DNA of 64,000 bases, from NCBI GenBank assembly GCA_003153575.1, contig PLZW01000035.1:1-64000 (forward strand), in the 5' to 3' direction. The notes under the pieces are model-generated. The model had not been told where the DNA came from. It saw only the letters and a program-made list of their open reading frames with translations, and ran no database searches. This document shows positions 50,584-59,516 of the stretch, one piece after another. Numbering within the stretch: the first letter of the stretch is position 1; the number at the start of each line of letters is the position of its first letter. This DNA is from Acidimicrobiaceae bacterium (lineage in GTDB: Bacteria > Actinomycetota > Acidimicrobiia > Acidimicrobiales > RAAP-2). The position numbers and the translations under genes are program-made.

Positions 50584-51691
50584 TCAGCTACCTAGCGGCA
50601 AGTGGCGAGCCCGGTACCGCGACGAGGCCGGCAAGCAGCACGCGAAGCACTTCCCGCGGAAGGTCGACGCTCAGCGTTGGCTCGACGAGGTCACGACCGC
50701 AGTCGTCACCGGCATGTATGTCGACCCGTCGGCCGGCAAAGTGACGTTCGCCACGTTCTACGCGGACTGGTCCACTCGCCAGGTGTGGGCACCCGGCACC
50801 CGTAGGGCGATGGACCTAGCGGCCGGCTCCGTCACGTTCGGGTCACTACCCCTCGGTACCGTGAGGCGCTCGCACGTCGAGCGATGGGTCAAGGGCATGG
50901 AGGTCCGCAAACTGGCCCCCGGTACCGTGCACACCCGGATGAACAACGTCCGCTCCGTGCTCCGGGGCGCGGTCGGCGACAAGGTGATCCCGTCTGACCC
51001 GAGCAAGGGCGTCAGGCTCCCCCGTCGCCGGCGTGCCGCGGCTGCAATGACTGTCCCGACAGTCGCACAGGTCGGGCAGCTCCTGGTCGTCGCTGACGGA
51101 CCGTTCCGGGCATTCATCGGACTGTGTGCCTTCGCTGGACTCCGTCTCGGCGAAGCGGCCGGGGTACAGGTCGGAGACATTGACTTCCTGCGGCGCACCC
51201 TGTCTGTCGATCGACAGATTCAAAGAGATGGCCGCGGATTCGAGGTACGGGAGCCGAAGCACGGTTCGGAGCGCACGGTCTACCTCGCCCCGGACCTGGT
51301 GGCGATGCTCACCGAGCACGTCCGGCTACACCGGCCCGGAGATGACCCGACGCGGTGGCTCTTTACTGGCGAGGGTCAGGACCCACCGCACCAAAACACG
51401 GTCGGCCATCGGTGGCGGGCGACTCTCAAAAAGACCGGCATCGAGGGGCTCAGGCTCCACGACTTGCGCCACTTCTACGCTTCCGGGCTCATCCACCACG
51501 GTGCGGACGTGGTGACTGTCCAGCGGGCTCTAGGGCACGCTCAGGCGACCACGACGCTCAACACCTACTCGCACCTGTGGCCCAAGGCAGAGGACCGGAC
51601 CAGGGCAGCGGCGCAGTCGATGATGACCGAGGCCCAGTCCGTAGTGCCTGCTGCTGGTGAGGACTCTGTGAGGACTCCGGGTAGCAAGTAG
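50570..51691 (+). CDS. int: Tyrosine recombinase (integrase)
   Basis: The 373-residue protein starts at ATG 50570 after GAGGAGG. The N-terminal arm-binding domain is GKWRARYRDEAGKQHAKHFPRK, and a SAM-like core-binding domain follows (about 60-160). Catalytic residues: Arg in AGLRLGEA, His and Arg in HDLRHFYAS, His in LGHAQATTT, Tyr in NTYSHL. It resembles the L5/phiRv-type actinobacterial integrases. The stop lies 32 bp from attR. It presumably recombines the ychF site. Confidence 0.95.
   Translation: MASISQLPSGKWRARYRDEAGKQHAKHFPRKVDAQRWLDEVTTAVVTGMYVDPSAGKVTFATFYADWSTRQVWAPGTRRAMDLAAGSVTFGSLPLGTVRRSHVERWVKGMEVRKLAPGTVHTRMNNVRSVLRGAVGDKVIPSDPSKGVRLPRRRRAAAAMTVPTVAQVGQLLVVADGPFRAFIGLCAFAGLRLGEAAGVQVGDIDFLRRTLSVDRQIQRDGRGFEVREPKHGSERTVYLAPDLVAMLTEHVRLHRPGDDPTRWLFTGEGQDPPHQNTVGHRWRATLKKTGIEGLRLHDLRHFYASGLIHHGADVVTVQRALGHAQATTTLNTYSHLWPKAEDRTRAAAQSMMTEAQSVVPAAGEDSVRTPGSK
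51658..51676. repeat. TGAGGACT pair, right arm
   Basis: TGAGGACT at 51658-51665 and 51669-51676, 11 bp apart and inside the 3' end of int. It mirrors the left pair at 38228-38246, 106 bp from its own core; this pair is 46 bp from attR. Confidence 0.6.
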
Positions 51692-51718
51692 CCGTCTGAA
51701 CTGGGAGAACGTGCTCCA

Positions 51719-52804
51719 CTACACGTTGAAGCGGAACTCCACGACGTCCCCGTCCTGCATCACGTACTCCTTGCCCTCCATCCGGGCCTTGCCCGCCGCC
51801 TTCACCGCGGCCACCGAGCCGGCCTCGACCAGGTCGTCGAAGCCGATGACCTCGGCCTTGATGAAGCCCCGCTCGAAGTCGGTGTGGATCACACCGGCAG
51901 CCACCGGGGCCGTGTCGCCGATGTGGATGGTCCAGGCCCGCGTCTCTTTCGGCCCTGCCGTCAGGTAGGTCTGGAGGCCCAGGGTGTGGAACCCGACGTG
52001 CACCAGCTGGACCAGGCCCGACTCCTCCTGCCCGTAGCCGGCCAGCAACTCGGCCGCGTCCTCGGGGTCGAGGGCGGCCACCTCGGCCTCGATCTGGGCG
52101 CACAGCACGACTGCGTCGGCCGGTGCGACCAGAGCCCGGAGCTCGGCCTGCAGGTCGTCGTCGCCGAGGGCACCCTCATCGACGTTGAACACATAGATGA
52201 ACGGCTTGGCGCTCAGCAGGTGGAGGTCGGTCACCAGCCCGGGGTCGATCTCGCCCGCGGCGATGGCCGAGGACACGGTGCGCCCGGCGTCGAGTATCTC
52301 GCGGGCCCGCTCGGCGGCGCGCAGCTGGGGTACCAGGTCGGGCTGCTTGCGCGACTCCTTGGCCAGCTTGGTGATCCGGTTGTCGACGGTCTGGAGGTCG
52401 GCCAGGATCAGTTCGGTGTTGACGGTCTCGATGTCGGCGGCCGGCTCGATGCGCCCGTCCACATGGATCACGTCGGGATCTTCGAAGACCCGGACCACCT
52501 GGCAGATGGCGTCACTCTCGCGGATGGCGGCCAGGAACTTGTTGCCCAGCCCCTCGCCCTCCGACGCGCCTTTCACGATGCCGGCGATGTCCACGAAGGT
52601 GACCATGGCCGGCAGGATCTCCTTCGAGGAGAAGATCTCGGCCAGGACGGCGAGACGCCCGTCGGGGACGGCTACCACCCCCACGTTGGGCTCGATGGTG
52701 GCGAAGGGGTAGTTGGCGGCCAGGACCTCGTTGCGGGTCAAGGCGTTGAACAGCGTGGACTTCCCCACGTTGGGGAGACCGACGATGCCGATGGAGAGTC
52801 CCAC
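51719..52804 (-). CDS. ychF: YchF/OLA1-type ribosome-binding GTPase/ATPase
   Basis: The 361-residue protein has a GTG start at 52804 after GGAGGA. G1 is [15 protein letters not shown]3 is [18 protein letters not shown], and the nucleotide/C-terminal TGS region is [25 protein letters not shown]. It binds ribosomes and hydrolyses ATP/GTP in stress regulation. The last codons carry the integration site: the C-terminal RFNV and the stop TAG come from element DNA after recombination, leaving the protein sequence intact. Confidence 0.95.
   Translation of the reverse strand: MGLSIGIVGLPNVGKSTLFNALTRNEVLAANYPFATIEPNVGVVAVPDGRLAVLAEIFSSKEILPAMVTFVDIAGIVKGASEGEGLGNKFLAAIRESDAICQVVRVFEDPDVIHVDGRIEPAADIETVNTELILADLQTVDNRITKLAKESRKQPDLVPQLRAAERAREILDAGRTVSSAIAAGEIDPGLVTDLHLLSAKPFIYVFNVDEGALGDDDLQAELRALVAPADAVVLCAQIEAEVAALDPEDAAELLAGYGQEESGLVQLVHVGFHTLGLQTYLTAGPKETRAWTIHIGDTAPVAAGVIHTDFERGFIKAEVIGFDDLVEAGSVAAVKAAGKARMEGKEYVMQDGDVVEFRFNV
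51723..51737. repeat. attR core within the ychF 3' end
   Basis: ACGTTGAAGCGGAAC, identical to attL at 38107-38121. On the minus strand it encodes the ychF end (GTTCCGCTTCAACGT: F-R-F-N-V). Confidence 0.9.
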
Positions 52805-52917
52805 GGGTGCTTCCTCCGATGTCGCCGCCGGCGCCGGCCGGCGGTGGGTCAGGGCGCGAGCGTAGGTGATGGCCGTGCCAGGCGGTACCCGGCGTACCGC
52901 CCACCCCCGGGGGCAGG

Positions 52918-53649
52918 TCAGGCGAGCGGTGCGACCAGGTACTCGCTCATGGTCGAGCTGCGCAGCCGGCCGAGGTCGAGGCACGCGGTCACGCTGTCGA
53001 GCATCCGGCCCACGTTGACACCGAGCTCCTCGTCGGTGGCGGCGTTGAAGAACAACTTGGGGTCGGCCACGTGTTCGACCGAAGGCCATCCCTCCTCGAC
53101 GATGCCGCCGACCTCGGGCGCGCCCTCGGTGAGGGACCGCACGACCTCGTTGCGCACGTAGCGGGTCCGGGGCTGGAGCTCGCCCGACACCGGCGACTGG
53201 GTGCCGTGCCACCGGGTGATCCATTCGCGGTAGTCGAGGCCCTCGGGCCGGTAGATGAGGGCAACGGTCAGAACGCCGGGCGACCGCTCGCCGTCGGGCC
53301 AGTCGCGCGGCTGTGCGTACGGGGTCGTCCCGTAGTCGTCGTACAGCGACTCGACGACCAGGTAGGAGGCGGTGGGCTGGCGCAAGGCGGCCAGAGCGGC
53401 GTCGATGTCGGCGGTGCGCTCGTAACAGTCGAGCCACATCGACACCTCGGCCACATGGGGGTGCTCGCCCTCGGGGGCGGGTGCCGGTGACGGTGCCCGG
53501 TCGGCGGCGGCATCGTGCACATTGAAGGTCACGGCGCGGGCGCCGCCCCGACGCAGGCGCGGCACCGTGTCCTCGATCAGCTGGTGGCGCAGGGCCTCGC
53601 CCGATTGGGCATCGCCCGGACCCCAGACCAGTGCGATGACCTTCTCCAC
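52918..53649 (-). CDS. EthD-domain-like protein
   Basis: The 243-residue protein has a late region REWITRWHGTQSPVSGELQPRT and GIVEEGWPSVEHVADP...FFNAA, typical of the EthD/dimeric alpha-beta barrel family (here with an apparent duplication). Such proteins take part in ether or aromatic degradation, with an unclear mechanism. It is 10 bp upstream of the carboxymuconolactone-decarboxylase-like gene. Confidence 0.7.
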   Translation of the reverse strand: MEKVIALVWGPGDAQSGEALRHQLIEDTVPRLRRGGARAVTFNVHDAAADRAPSPAPAPEGEHPHVAEVSMWLDCYERTADIDAALAALRQPTASYLVVESLYDDYGTTPYAQPRDWPDGERSPGVLTVALIYRPEGLDYREWITRWHGTQSPVSGELQPRTRYVRNEVVRSLTEGAPEVGGIVEEGWPSVEHVADPKLFFNAATDEELGVNVGRMLDSVTACLDLGRLRSSTMSEYLVAPLA

Positions 53650-53659
53650 CGCGGTCCCC

Positions 53660-54184
53660 TCAGTCCCGGGTGCTCGCCGCGCCGTGCGCCGCAGGCACCC
53701 GGCAGGCGCCGTCGATGTCGAACACCTGGTTGAAGCGACCGAGGGCCAGCCACGAGCCGACGCACAGGGCCAGGTCGACCAGTTCGTCGTCGGTGTAGGC
53801 GTTGTGGCACCGGTCCCAGAACGCCGCGTCCATACTCAGGTGGTCGGTGGCGTAGCGCCGGGCGAACTCTGCAGCCAGTCGCTCGCGTTCGGTCAGCGCG
53901 GCGTCGTCGCCGGATCCGACCGCCGCATAGTACGACTCGGGCACCTCGTCGGCCGCCGCCCCCCGGGACGGGACGTCGCGTGCAGTCCGCCAGTCCAGGC
54001 AGAGCGCACACTGGTTGATGCGGGCCATGGTGATGCGGGCCGCCTCGAACTCCCGCAGCGACAGGCTCGAGTGCTCGTAGACGGCGCTGGAGTACCCGGC
54101 CGCCGCCGACGTCAGCGGCGGCGCCAGCGCCGTCCATACGTGGATCAGGGGATCCGAGGCAGCGGGGACGGTCACGTTGGGCAT
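53660..54184 (-). CDS. Carboxymuconolactone decarboxylase/AhpD-family protein
   Basis: The 174-residue protein starts at ATG 54184 after GAGGAGG. It is an AhpD-like helical fold with the CALC redox pair (about residue 60) and a downstream DELVDLALCVGSWLALGRFNQVFDI. Possible peroxide reduction, or decarboxylase function as in the family name. It is upstream of the EthD-like gene on the same strand. Confidence 0.8.
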   Translation of the reverse strand: MPNVTVPAASDPLIHVWTALAPPLTSAAAGYSSAVYEHSSLSLREFEAARITMARINQCALCLDWRTARDVPSRGAAADEVPESYYAAVGSGDDAALTERERLAAEFARRYATDHLSMDAAFWDRCHNAYTDDELVDLALCVGSWLALGRFNQVFDIDGACRVPAAHGAASTRD

Positions 54185-54230
54185 CAGGTCCTCCTCGACG
54201 GTCGGCCGCGTCGGACGGGCGACTGCCCGG

Positions 54231-54593
54231 TCACGATCCGGCGGCGGCGGGCAGCCGACGGATGACCCGTCCGGCCAGCCCGGACACATACTGCTCCCAC
54301 CGCCGGTCGCCCAGCAGCCAGAGCCACAGCTCGCGGCGGTCGGCTACGACGATGTCGACGAACTCCTCACGCGAGCACCCGGCCGGCTCCAACGCGGGCT
54401 GCCACAGGCTCCACAGCAGGACGCCGATGCAGATGTCGTCGCTGAACCCCTCGCGCCAGTCGCCTCCGGCCAGCAGGGCGTCGCGCAGCCCGACCCGCAG
54501 GGCCTCGGGCTCCTCGGGGAACTCGAGTCTGGGGCCCTGGGTCGGCTCGATGCGTTCCTCGACGTCGGTCACCGGCACCACGCTACCCCGCAC
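54231..54593 (-). CDS. Small hypothetical protein
   Basis: The 120-residue frame starts GTG; a GTG 21 bases later (VTDVEERIEP) is equally possible. Helical with many Trp (DRRELWLWLLGDRRWEQYV). No domain is recognised. It lies between the FrhB-like gene and the AhpD-like gene, all minus strand. Confidence 0.6.
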   Translation of the reverse strand: MRGSVVPVTDVEERIEPTQGPRLEFPEEPEALRVGLRDALLAGGDWREGFSDDICIGVLLWSLWQPALEPAGCSREEFVDIVVADRRELWLWLLGDRRWEQYVSGLAGRVIRRLPAAAGS

Positions 54594-54610
54594 TTGCGCA
54601 CCCGGGCCGC

Positions 54611-55888
54611 TCAGCGGTCGGCGACGACCGGGGCCCGGTCGGTGCCCTCGTAGGTGGCCACGTGCTCGGCGTAGTCGATGAACAGGGGCGCGTCGGGGTC
54701 GAAGGGGCGACGCAGGCTGTCGAAGGCCACCCGCTTGTCGAACGCGTCCAGCTTGACCAGGGCCTCAGGGCTGTCGAGCTCCCGGAAGTCGAGGCGGCCG
54801 CGGGCGTTGTCGAGGGCCCGGTGCCCCCGCTCGGTCCGCACCAGCACACTGCTCCAGCCGTCGATCGCCCCCACGCTGCCGATCGACAGGTCGGCGCTGC
54901 GACCGAGGAAGTCGGCACACTCGTCGCAGCCCTTCAAGGCGGCACCGTGGAAGTTCTTGATGGGCTCGTCCACGGCCAGCTCGCCGTCGCGGTACTCGAC
55001 GATCATCTTGCCTCGGATCACGTCCACCTTGGAGACCCGGTCGATGTCGATGCCGCGGTCCTTCTGGAGCAGGTCGAGCATCAGGCCGCGATAGTCGAAG
55101 CTCTTGGTGCACAACAGGGCGATGGTGAGCACCACGGCGTCGATGCGGTGGGCGCCCGACGGCCAGCGGCGGGCCTGCATGGCCCGGATGCCCTGGATCT
55201 CGCACGGCGTACCGACCACGGCGATCTTCGGCTTGGCCGGCAGGTCGTAACGGGACAGGTCCAGCTCGGCCAGAGCCATGGTCTGGTTGTAGTAGCTGCC
55301 CGCCGCGTCGGTGATCTCCTTGGCCGTGGTGGCCAGGTGGGAGACGCCCTTCCAGGGCTCCTCGGGATCGTCGCTCGGGCGGGTGACCACGGCTCCGTCG
55401 ATATCGCCGGCGGCCAGGGCGGCGATCAGCAGGGCCGACACCACCCCGCCGTCCTGGGCCCCGTCCGCCCGAGCCCCGGCCCGCACGGAATAGGCCTCGG
55501 TGACGGCACCCAGTCCGTCGCCCGGGGGACCCCCGGTGATCTTCCAGTAGGTGTCGGACGCGTCGACCCGTTCGACCGAGGAGGCGGCCACCTCGTCGGC
55601 GGTGGCCCCGGGCATGATCGTCGAGGGTGGCCACAAGGCCTCGTAGCGGAGCCCACCGCGGGGGCAAAAGTCCCAGCAGAGCGAGCAGCCCGTGCACATC
55701 TTGACCAGCTCGGGCAAGTCGGTGTCCTCGTCGACGCCGATGGAGTTCGACGGGCACGCGGCCACGCACGTGCCGCACTGGATGCACCGCCCGGCGTCGA
55801 TGACGCCCGCCTGCAGCTCGAAGAACCAGGTCTTGCCCGGCGGCTCCTCGATCCCGTTGATCTCCTGGCGGATCCGGTAGGCCTTCAC
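54611..55888 (-). CDS. FrhB-like F420-binding protein with two 4Fe-4S clusters
   Basis: The 425-residue protein has an N-terminal pair of ferredoxin motifs (CIQCGTCVAACPS and CTGCSLCWDFCPRG). An FrhB/FdhB-type flavin and F420 region follows: QDGGVVSALLIAAL, VVGTPCEIQGIRAM, LLCTKSFDYRGLMLDLL and GCDECADFLGRSADLSIGSVG. It is the F420-oxidising beta subunit of F420-dependent hydrogenases and of Fsr. The gene overlaps the sulfite reductase by 4 bp (ATGA). It would pass electrons from F420H2 via flavin and Fe-S clusters to the siroheme enzyme. Confidence 0.85.
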   Translation of the reverse strand: MKAYRIRQEINGIEEPPGKTWFFELQAGVIDAGRCIQCGTCVAACPSNSIGVDEDTDLPELVKMCTGCSLCWDFCPRGGLRYEALWPPSTIMPGATADEVAASSVERVDASDTYWKITGGPPGDGLGAVTEAYSVRAGARADGAQDGGVVSALLIAALAAGDIDGAVVTRPSDDPEEPWKGVSHLATTAKEITDAAGSYYNQTMALAELDLSRYDLPAKPKIAVVGTPCEIQGIRAMQARRWPSGAHRIDAVVLTIALLCTKSFDYRGLMLDLLQKDRGIDIDRVSKVDVIRGKMIVEYRDGELAVDEPIKNFHGAALKGCDECADFLGRSADLSIGSVGAIDGWSSVLVRTERGHRALDNARGRLDFRELDSPEALVKLDAFDKRVAFDSLRRPFDPDAPLFIDYAEHVATYEGTDRAPVVADR

Positions 55889-57675
55889 GAGGCACCGCCC
55901 GGCTTCGTGGTGAGGGCGACCGGGGTGCCGGTCCCCTCGGCTGCCAAGGTGGTCCGCAACTCGTCGTTCGGGACCCGGCGGGCCCAGTTGTAGAACGGCT
56001 CGTCGGCACGGCGCTCGGACTGGTAGCGGCGCACCACCCGAAGTAGTGCGTCGGGCACGTCATTGACGGGGCGGGCGTTCTCGATCCAGTCGATGAAGCC
56101 GGCGTCGGCCCCGAGCGAGCCCCCCATCCCGATGTCCACCCCTTCGGCCAGGTGGTTGCCCACCTTGGCGACGTCGCCCCGGAACCCGATGTCGGCGATC
56201 TGGGGCTGGGCGCAGCTGGCCGAGCAGCCCGAGAAGTGCATCCGGATGATGCCGGCGTCCTCACCCTTGGGCGAGTACCCGCCCGGTGTGGGGGCCGCAC
56301 CCACCGGCTCGCCGGCCAGCTGGTCGTCGAGGAACCGGGCCCACTTGACGGCGCGCTCCTTGGTCTCGACGATGGCGTAGCGGCAGAACTCTGACCCGGT
56401 GCAGGCCACGACGCCCCGGCTGAACGGCCCGGGGAAGGGCGAGTATTTGGCCAGGAGGTCCTCGGCCAGCAGCGCGTCGACGTTGTTGCCGTGGACACCG
56501 GTCAACGTGAAGTTCTGGTCGGTGCCCAGCCGCAGGGTGCCGTCCCCGTAGGTTTCGGCCAGCCGGGCCACCTCGACCAGCTCCATGCCCTGCATGCGTC
56601 CGACCGGGACGGAACAGCCGACGTAGAAGAAGCCGTCCTCCTTCTGGCGGTGCACACCCACGTGGTCGCCCCGGTAACGGCGGGTCAGCTCCACACCGGC
56701 CGGGACCAGGTCGAATCCGGCCCTCTTGGCCAGCTCGTCCCGGAAGCCCTCGGGGCCGAGCTCCTGGACCAGGTAACGCATGCGGGCCAGGCCCCGGTTC
56801 TCGCGGTTGCCGAGCTCGCCGAAGAGCTGCGCGATGGCCCGGGTGACCTCGACCGCCTGGTCCTGGGCCACGAACACGTCGATGTCCGAGGCCATCCGCT
56901 CGCCGTCGGACAGCCCGCCGCCGACCAGCAGGTTGAAACCGAGGGAGCCGTCACCGGCCCGGGCCGGCCACAGGCCGATGTCGTTGATCTCGGCCTGGGC
57001 GCAGTCCTCGAGGCAGCCCGACACCGAGATCTTGAACTTCCGGGGCAGGTTGGCGTACTCGCGGTTGCCGGTGAAGAACGCCGACACGGCACGGGCCACG
57101 GGAAGGGCGTCGAAGGCCTCGTCGGCGTCCACCCCTGCGACGGGGCAGCACAGGACGTTCCTGGCCGAGTCGCCGCAGGCCTGCACGGTGGTGAGGCCGA
57201 CGGCTGCGAACCGGCGCCAGATGCGGGGGATGTCCTCGATCCGCAGCCAGTGGATCTGGATGGTCTGGCGGGTGGTGATGTCGGCGTACCGGGACCCGAA
57301 CATCCGCGACTCGGTGCCGTCGGGACCCTCGCCGAAGGCGTCGGCGGTGACGCCGATCTCGCAGGCCTGCGGAGCGGTCAGGAAGCCCCCTGGCACCTTG
57401 ACTCGCATCATGAAGGCGTCGCCCCCCTGCTTCTGGGGGTAGATGCCGGCCCACTTCAGGCGTTCGACCTCGCCCGGCACCTTGGCGATGCCGGCCGGAC
57501 CCTCCTTCGAGTAGGTGTCGATGATGGCGTCGGCGATCTCGAGGGGGTGGCGTGCCAGCTTGAGCAGCTCGATCTCGTTGAGCTCCCCCGTCGTCCGGTA
57601 GGGGTTGACGAACGGCATCGGGCGGTCCGTCCCGCGCAGGTTCAGCCCGTAGAGCTCGTCGCGGTCCTTGGTCAT
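55885..57675 (-). CDS. Siroheme-dependent sulfite/nitrite reductase
   Basis: The 596-residue protein begins MTKDRDELYGLNLRG. Two ferredoxin-like/SiR half-domains are repeated (VPGGFLTAPQA and VGCSVPVGRMQGM). Siroheme-4Fe-4S ligands are VACTGSEFCRYAIVETKERA (C-x5-C) and HFSGCSASCAQPQIADIG (C-x3-C). The position in a cysH cluster favours sulfite over nitrite. It reads with cysH in one operon and is followed by the FrhB-like subunit, overlapping 4 bp. Confidence 0.9.
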   Translation of the reverse strand: MTKDRDELYGLNLRGTDRPMPFVNPYRTTGELNEIELLKLARHPLEIADAIIDTYSKEGPAGIAKVPGEVERLKWAGIYPQKQGGDAFMMRVKVPGGFLTAPQACEIGVTADAFGEGPDGTESRMFGSRYADITTRQTIQIHWLRIEDIPRIWRRFAAVGLTTVQACGDSARNVLCCPVAGVDADEAFDALPVARAVSAFFTGNREYANLPRKFKISVSGCLEDCAQAEINDIGLWPARAGDGSLGFNLLVGGGLSDGERMASDIDVFVAQDQAVEVTRAIAQLFGELGNRENRGLARMRYLVQELGPEGFRDELAKRAGFDLVPAGVELTRRYRGDHVGVHRQKEDGFFYVGCSVPVGRMQGMELVEVARLAETYGDGTLRLGTDQNFTLTGVHGNNVDALLAEDLLAKYSPFPGPFSRGVVACTGSEFCRYAIVETKERAVKWARFLDDQLAGEPVGAAPTPGGYSPKGEDAGIIRMHFSGCSASCAQPQIADIGFRGDVAKVGNHLAEGVDIGMGGSLGADAGFIDWIENARPVNDVPDALLRVVRRYQSERRADEPFYNWARRVPNDELRTTLAAEGTGTPVALTTKPGGAS

Positions 57676-57692
57676 CTCAACAACCGATCATG

Positions 57693-58409
57693 TTAGACGT
57701 GGAGCCCGCATTCGACCTTGTCGGAGTCGGCCCACCGTCCGGCCCGCAGGTCCTCCCCCTCGGCCACCGGCCGGGTGGTCGGGGCGCACCCGATGGACAC
57801 GTAGCCCTGGGAGCGCAACGGGTGCTGGGGGACGTCGTGGTCGACGGCGTAGCCCACCAGGTCCTGATGGGTCCACGTGGCCAGCGGGTTGATCTTCACC
57901 ATGCCCCAGCTGTCGTCGTAGGCCACGATCGGCGCGTGGCGCCGGGTCGGGGCGTCCGAACGCTTCAGCCCCGTCACCCATCCGTCCTTGCCGGACATGG
58001 CGGCCCGCAGGGGGCGGACCTTGCGGAACTCGCAGCACTGCGCGGTCCCGCACGGATGGGCCTCGGCCCCGGCGATCGGATGGGCGATCGTGAGATTCAG
58101 GTCGTAACGCGACCGGACGGCCTCCACGTACTCGAGCGTCTCATCGAAGTGGGAGCCGGTGTCGAGGAAGATCACTTCGATGTCCGGTTCGACGGCCACG
58201 GCGATATCGATCAGCACCGCCTCCTGGAACGAGCACGACATGGCGAGCTTGGGTCCGAACCGCTCCACGGCCCAGGCCACGATGAGCCCGGCGGGTGCCG
58301 TTTCGAAGGCGAGCGACTGTTCAGTCATCTCGGTGCGCAACCGCGAGATCGCAGGATCGATCGCCAGCTCGGCCAGCCTCGTCCGGTTGTCCACCACGCT
58401 CAGCTTCAC
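57693..58409 (-). CDS. cysH: Adenylyl-sulfate (APS) reductase CysH-like
   Basis: The 238-residue protein has a GTG start at 58409 after GGGAG. It is a PP-loop reductase with SCSFQEAVLID, VIFLDTGSHFDETLEYVE, and HPCGTAQCCEFRKV. The second Cys pair includes the GCAPTTRPV...ECGLHV tail. The four Cys for a 4Fe-4S cluster point to APS rather than PAPS. It reduces APS to sulfite, the substrate of the next gene. It begins the cluster cysH-sir-frhB. Confidence 0.9.
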   Translation of the reverse strand: MKLSVVDNRTRLAELAIDPAISRLRTEMTEQSLAFETAPAGLIVAWAVERFGPKLAMSCSFQEAVLIDIAVAVEPDIEVIFLDTGSHFDETLEYVEAVRSRYDLNLTIAHPIAGAEAHPCGTAQCCEFRKVRPLRAAMSGKDGWVTGLKRSDAPTRRHAPIVAYDDSWGMVKINPLATWTHQDLVGYAVDHDVPQHPLRSQGYVSIGCAPTTRPVAEGEDLRAGRWADSDKVECGLHV

Positions 58410-58733
58410 GTCGTCACTCCCTCTTCCGCCCGGAGCGGGGGTCCGCTGTCGTGCGGCCCTCCATCTCCAGCCTCCGGCACCTTCGATCTGCCCCCCGGAG
58501 TGCCGATCCACGCTTCTCGTGCACTATACATGACTAACCCGATCAGCTTTTAAAACATTCGCGGCAGATCAGACGTTCCCGACGGGTCCGGAGGGATTAG
58601 GGGACAAGGGGTGGCAGGGGGCTCAGCCTCCAGGCACATCCCTCCAGGCACGACCCTGTAGGCAAGAATAAGGGTGGACAGCATCTCGGCGACCTCGGGC
58701 CGCCGCTCGCACCACGCCATCAATTCGATCCCC
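58410..58733. promoter_or_regulatory. Divergent control region of cysH and siroheme synthase
   Basis: A 320-bp intergenic region, the only AT-rich stretch near (CAGCTTTTAAAACATTC, about 58545). A TATAGT (minus strand, 58523-58528) could be the -10 box of cysH. No known riboswitch is recognised. Shared control of sulfate-assimilation genes is likely. Confidence 0.4.
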
Positions 58734-59435
58734 ATGGCCCCCACCCCCACCTCCAGCCCCGGCCCGGGCCACCCCGCCTCCGAGCGCCCGCCGGCCTTTC
58801 CCGTGGAAGTCGTCCTCGATGGGGCCTCGTGCCTGGTAGTGGGGGCGGGGCCCGTAGGAGCCCGCAAGGCCCGCGGCCTGCTGGCGTCCGGCGCCCGGGT
58901 GACCGTCGTCGCCCCTCGGATCGGTGCCCACATGAAGGCGCTGGCCGCCGACCCGTCGCCGGGCACGCTCGTCGTCGAGGTGCGACCCTACCGGTCCCCC
59001 GAAGCGGCGGACCACCTCCTGGTGGTGTCGGCTACCGGGGACCCGGCCGTCGACGCCGTGGTGGCCGCCGACGCCGTAGCCGCTGGAACGCTGGTCAACC
59101 GGGCCGACTCGGGGGGCGACGGCACGGGGCCCACAGCCGGGTCGGTGCGATTCCCCGGCGTCCACCGCGACGGCCCGGTCACTCTGACCGTGTCCACCGC
59201 CGGGTCCGGACCGGCGTTGGCACTGTGGCTGCGGGCCCGTGCCGCGGCTGCCCTCGGACCAGATGTCGCCTTGCTGGCCCGGCTCGTCGCCGAGGCTCGC
59301 ACGGCCCTGCAGGACACCGGTCGGGCCACGGATTCGATTGACTGGGGTCCCGTCCTCGACGAGGTCGCCCCCTTGGTGGCTGAGGGACGCCTCGACGAGG
59401 CCCGTCGCTCGTTGGCGCGCCTGACCGGTGTCTGA
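58734..59435 (+). CDS. Precorrin-2 dehydrogenase / siroheme synthase (Met8-like)
   Basis: The 233-residue protein starts at ATG 58734. A Rossmann fold with CLVVGAGPVGARKARGLLASGARVTVVAP is followed by STAGSGPALALWLRARAA. It has the CysG N-terminal half, which oxidises precorrin-2 with NAD and inserts iron, and no methyltransferase half. It makes the siroheme needed by the reductase encoded on the other side. Confidence 0.85.
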   Translation: MAPTPTSSPGPGHPASERPPAFPVEVVLDGASCLVVGAGPVGARKARGLLASGARVTVVAPRIGAHMKALAADPSPGTLVVEVRPYRSPEAADHLLVVSATGDPAVDAVVAADAVAAGTLVNRADSGGDGTGPTAGSVRFPGVHRDGPVTLTVSTAGSGPALALWLRARAAAALGPDVALLARLVAEARTALQDTGRATDSIDWGPVLDEVAPLVAEGRLDEARRSLARLTGV

Positions 59436-59516
59436 GGCACCCGTATCTGAGGCACCCCGGGCGCCTCACCCGCTCGGGCGGTACCTGGCAACCCCCGGTG
59501 TCTGTAGGGTTGAACC

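Larger units (their letters stand above)
38107..51737. mobile_element. 13.6-kb integrative element inserted in the 3' end of ychF
   Basis: The 15-bp direct repeat ACGTTGAAGCGGAAC marks both ends. At the right end it is the last coding bases of ychF (read on the minus strand: F-R-F-N-V). At the left end the flanking chromosome reads GTA-TGA (V, stop), whereas the element supplies GTG-TAG (V, stop), so ychF is fully restored. The integrase gene ends 32 bp from the right repeat. Cargo includes a capsid protein, HNH nuclease, RecA-fold ATPase, HTH regulators, a secreted propeller protein and an NYN nuclease. Its bases are more AT-rich than the flanks. Confidence 0.9.

Noticed and set aside
53660-54289. 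Longer start (209 residues) for the AhpD-like protein
   Set aside because: The extra 35 residues are unlike the family and a strong GAGGAGG precedes the ATG at 54184.
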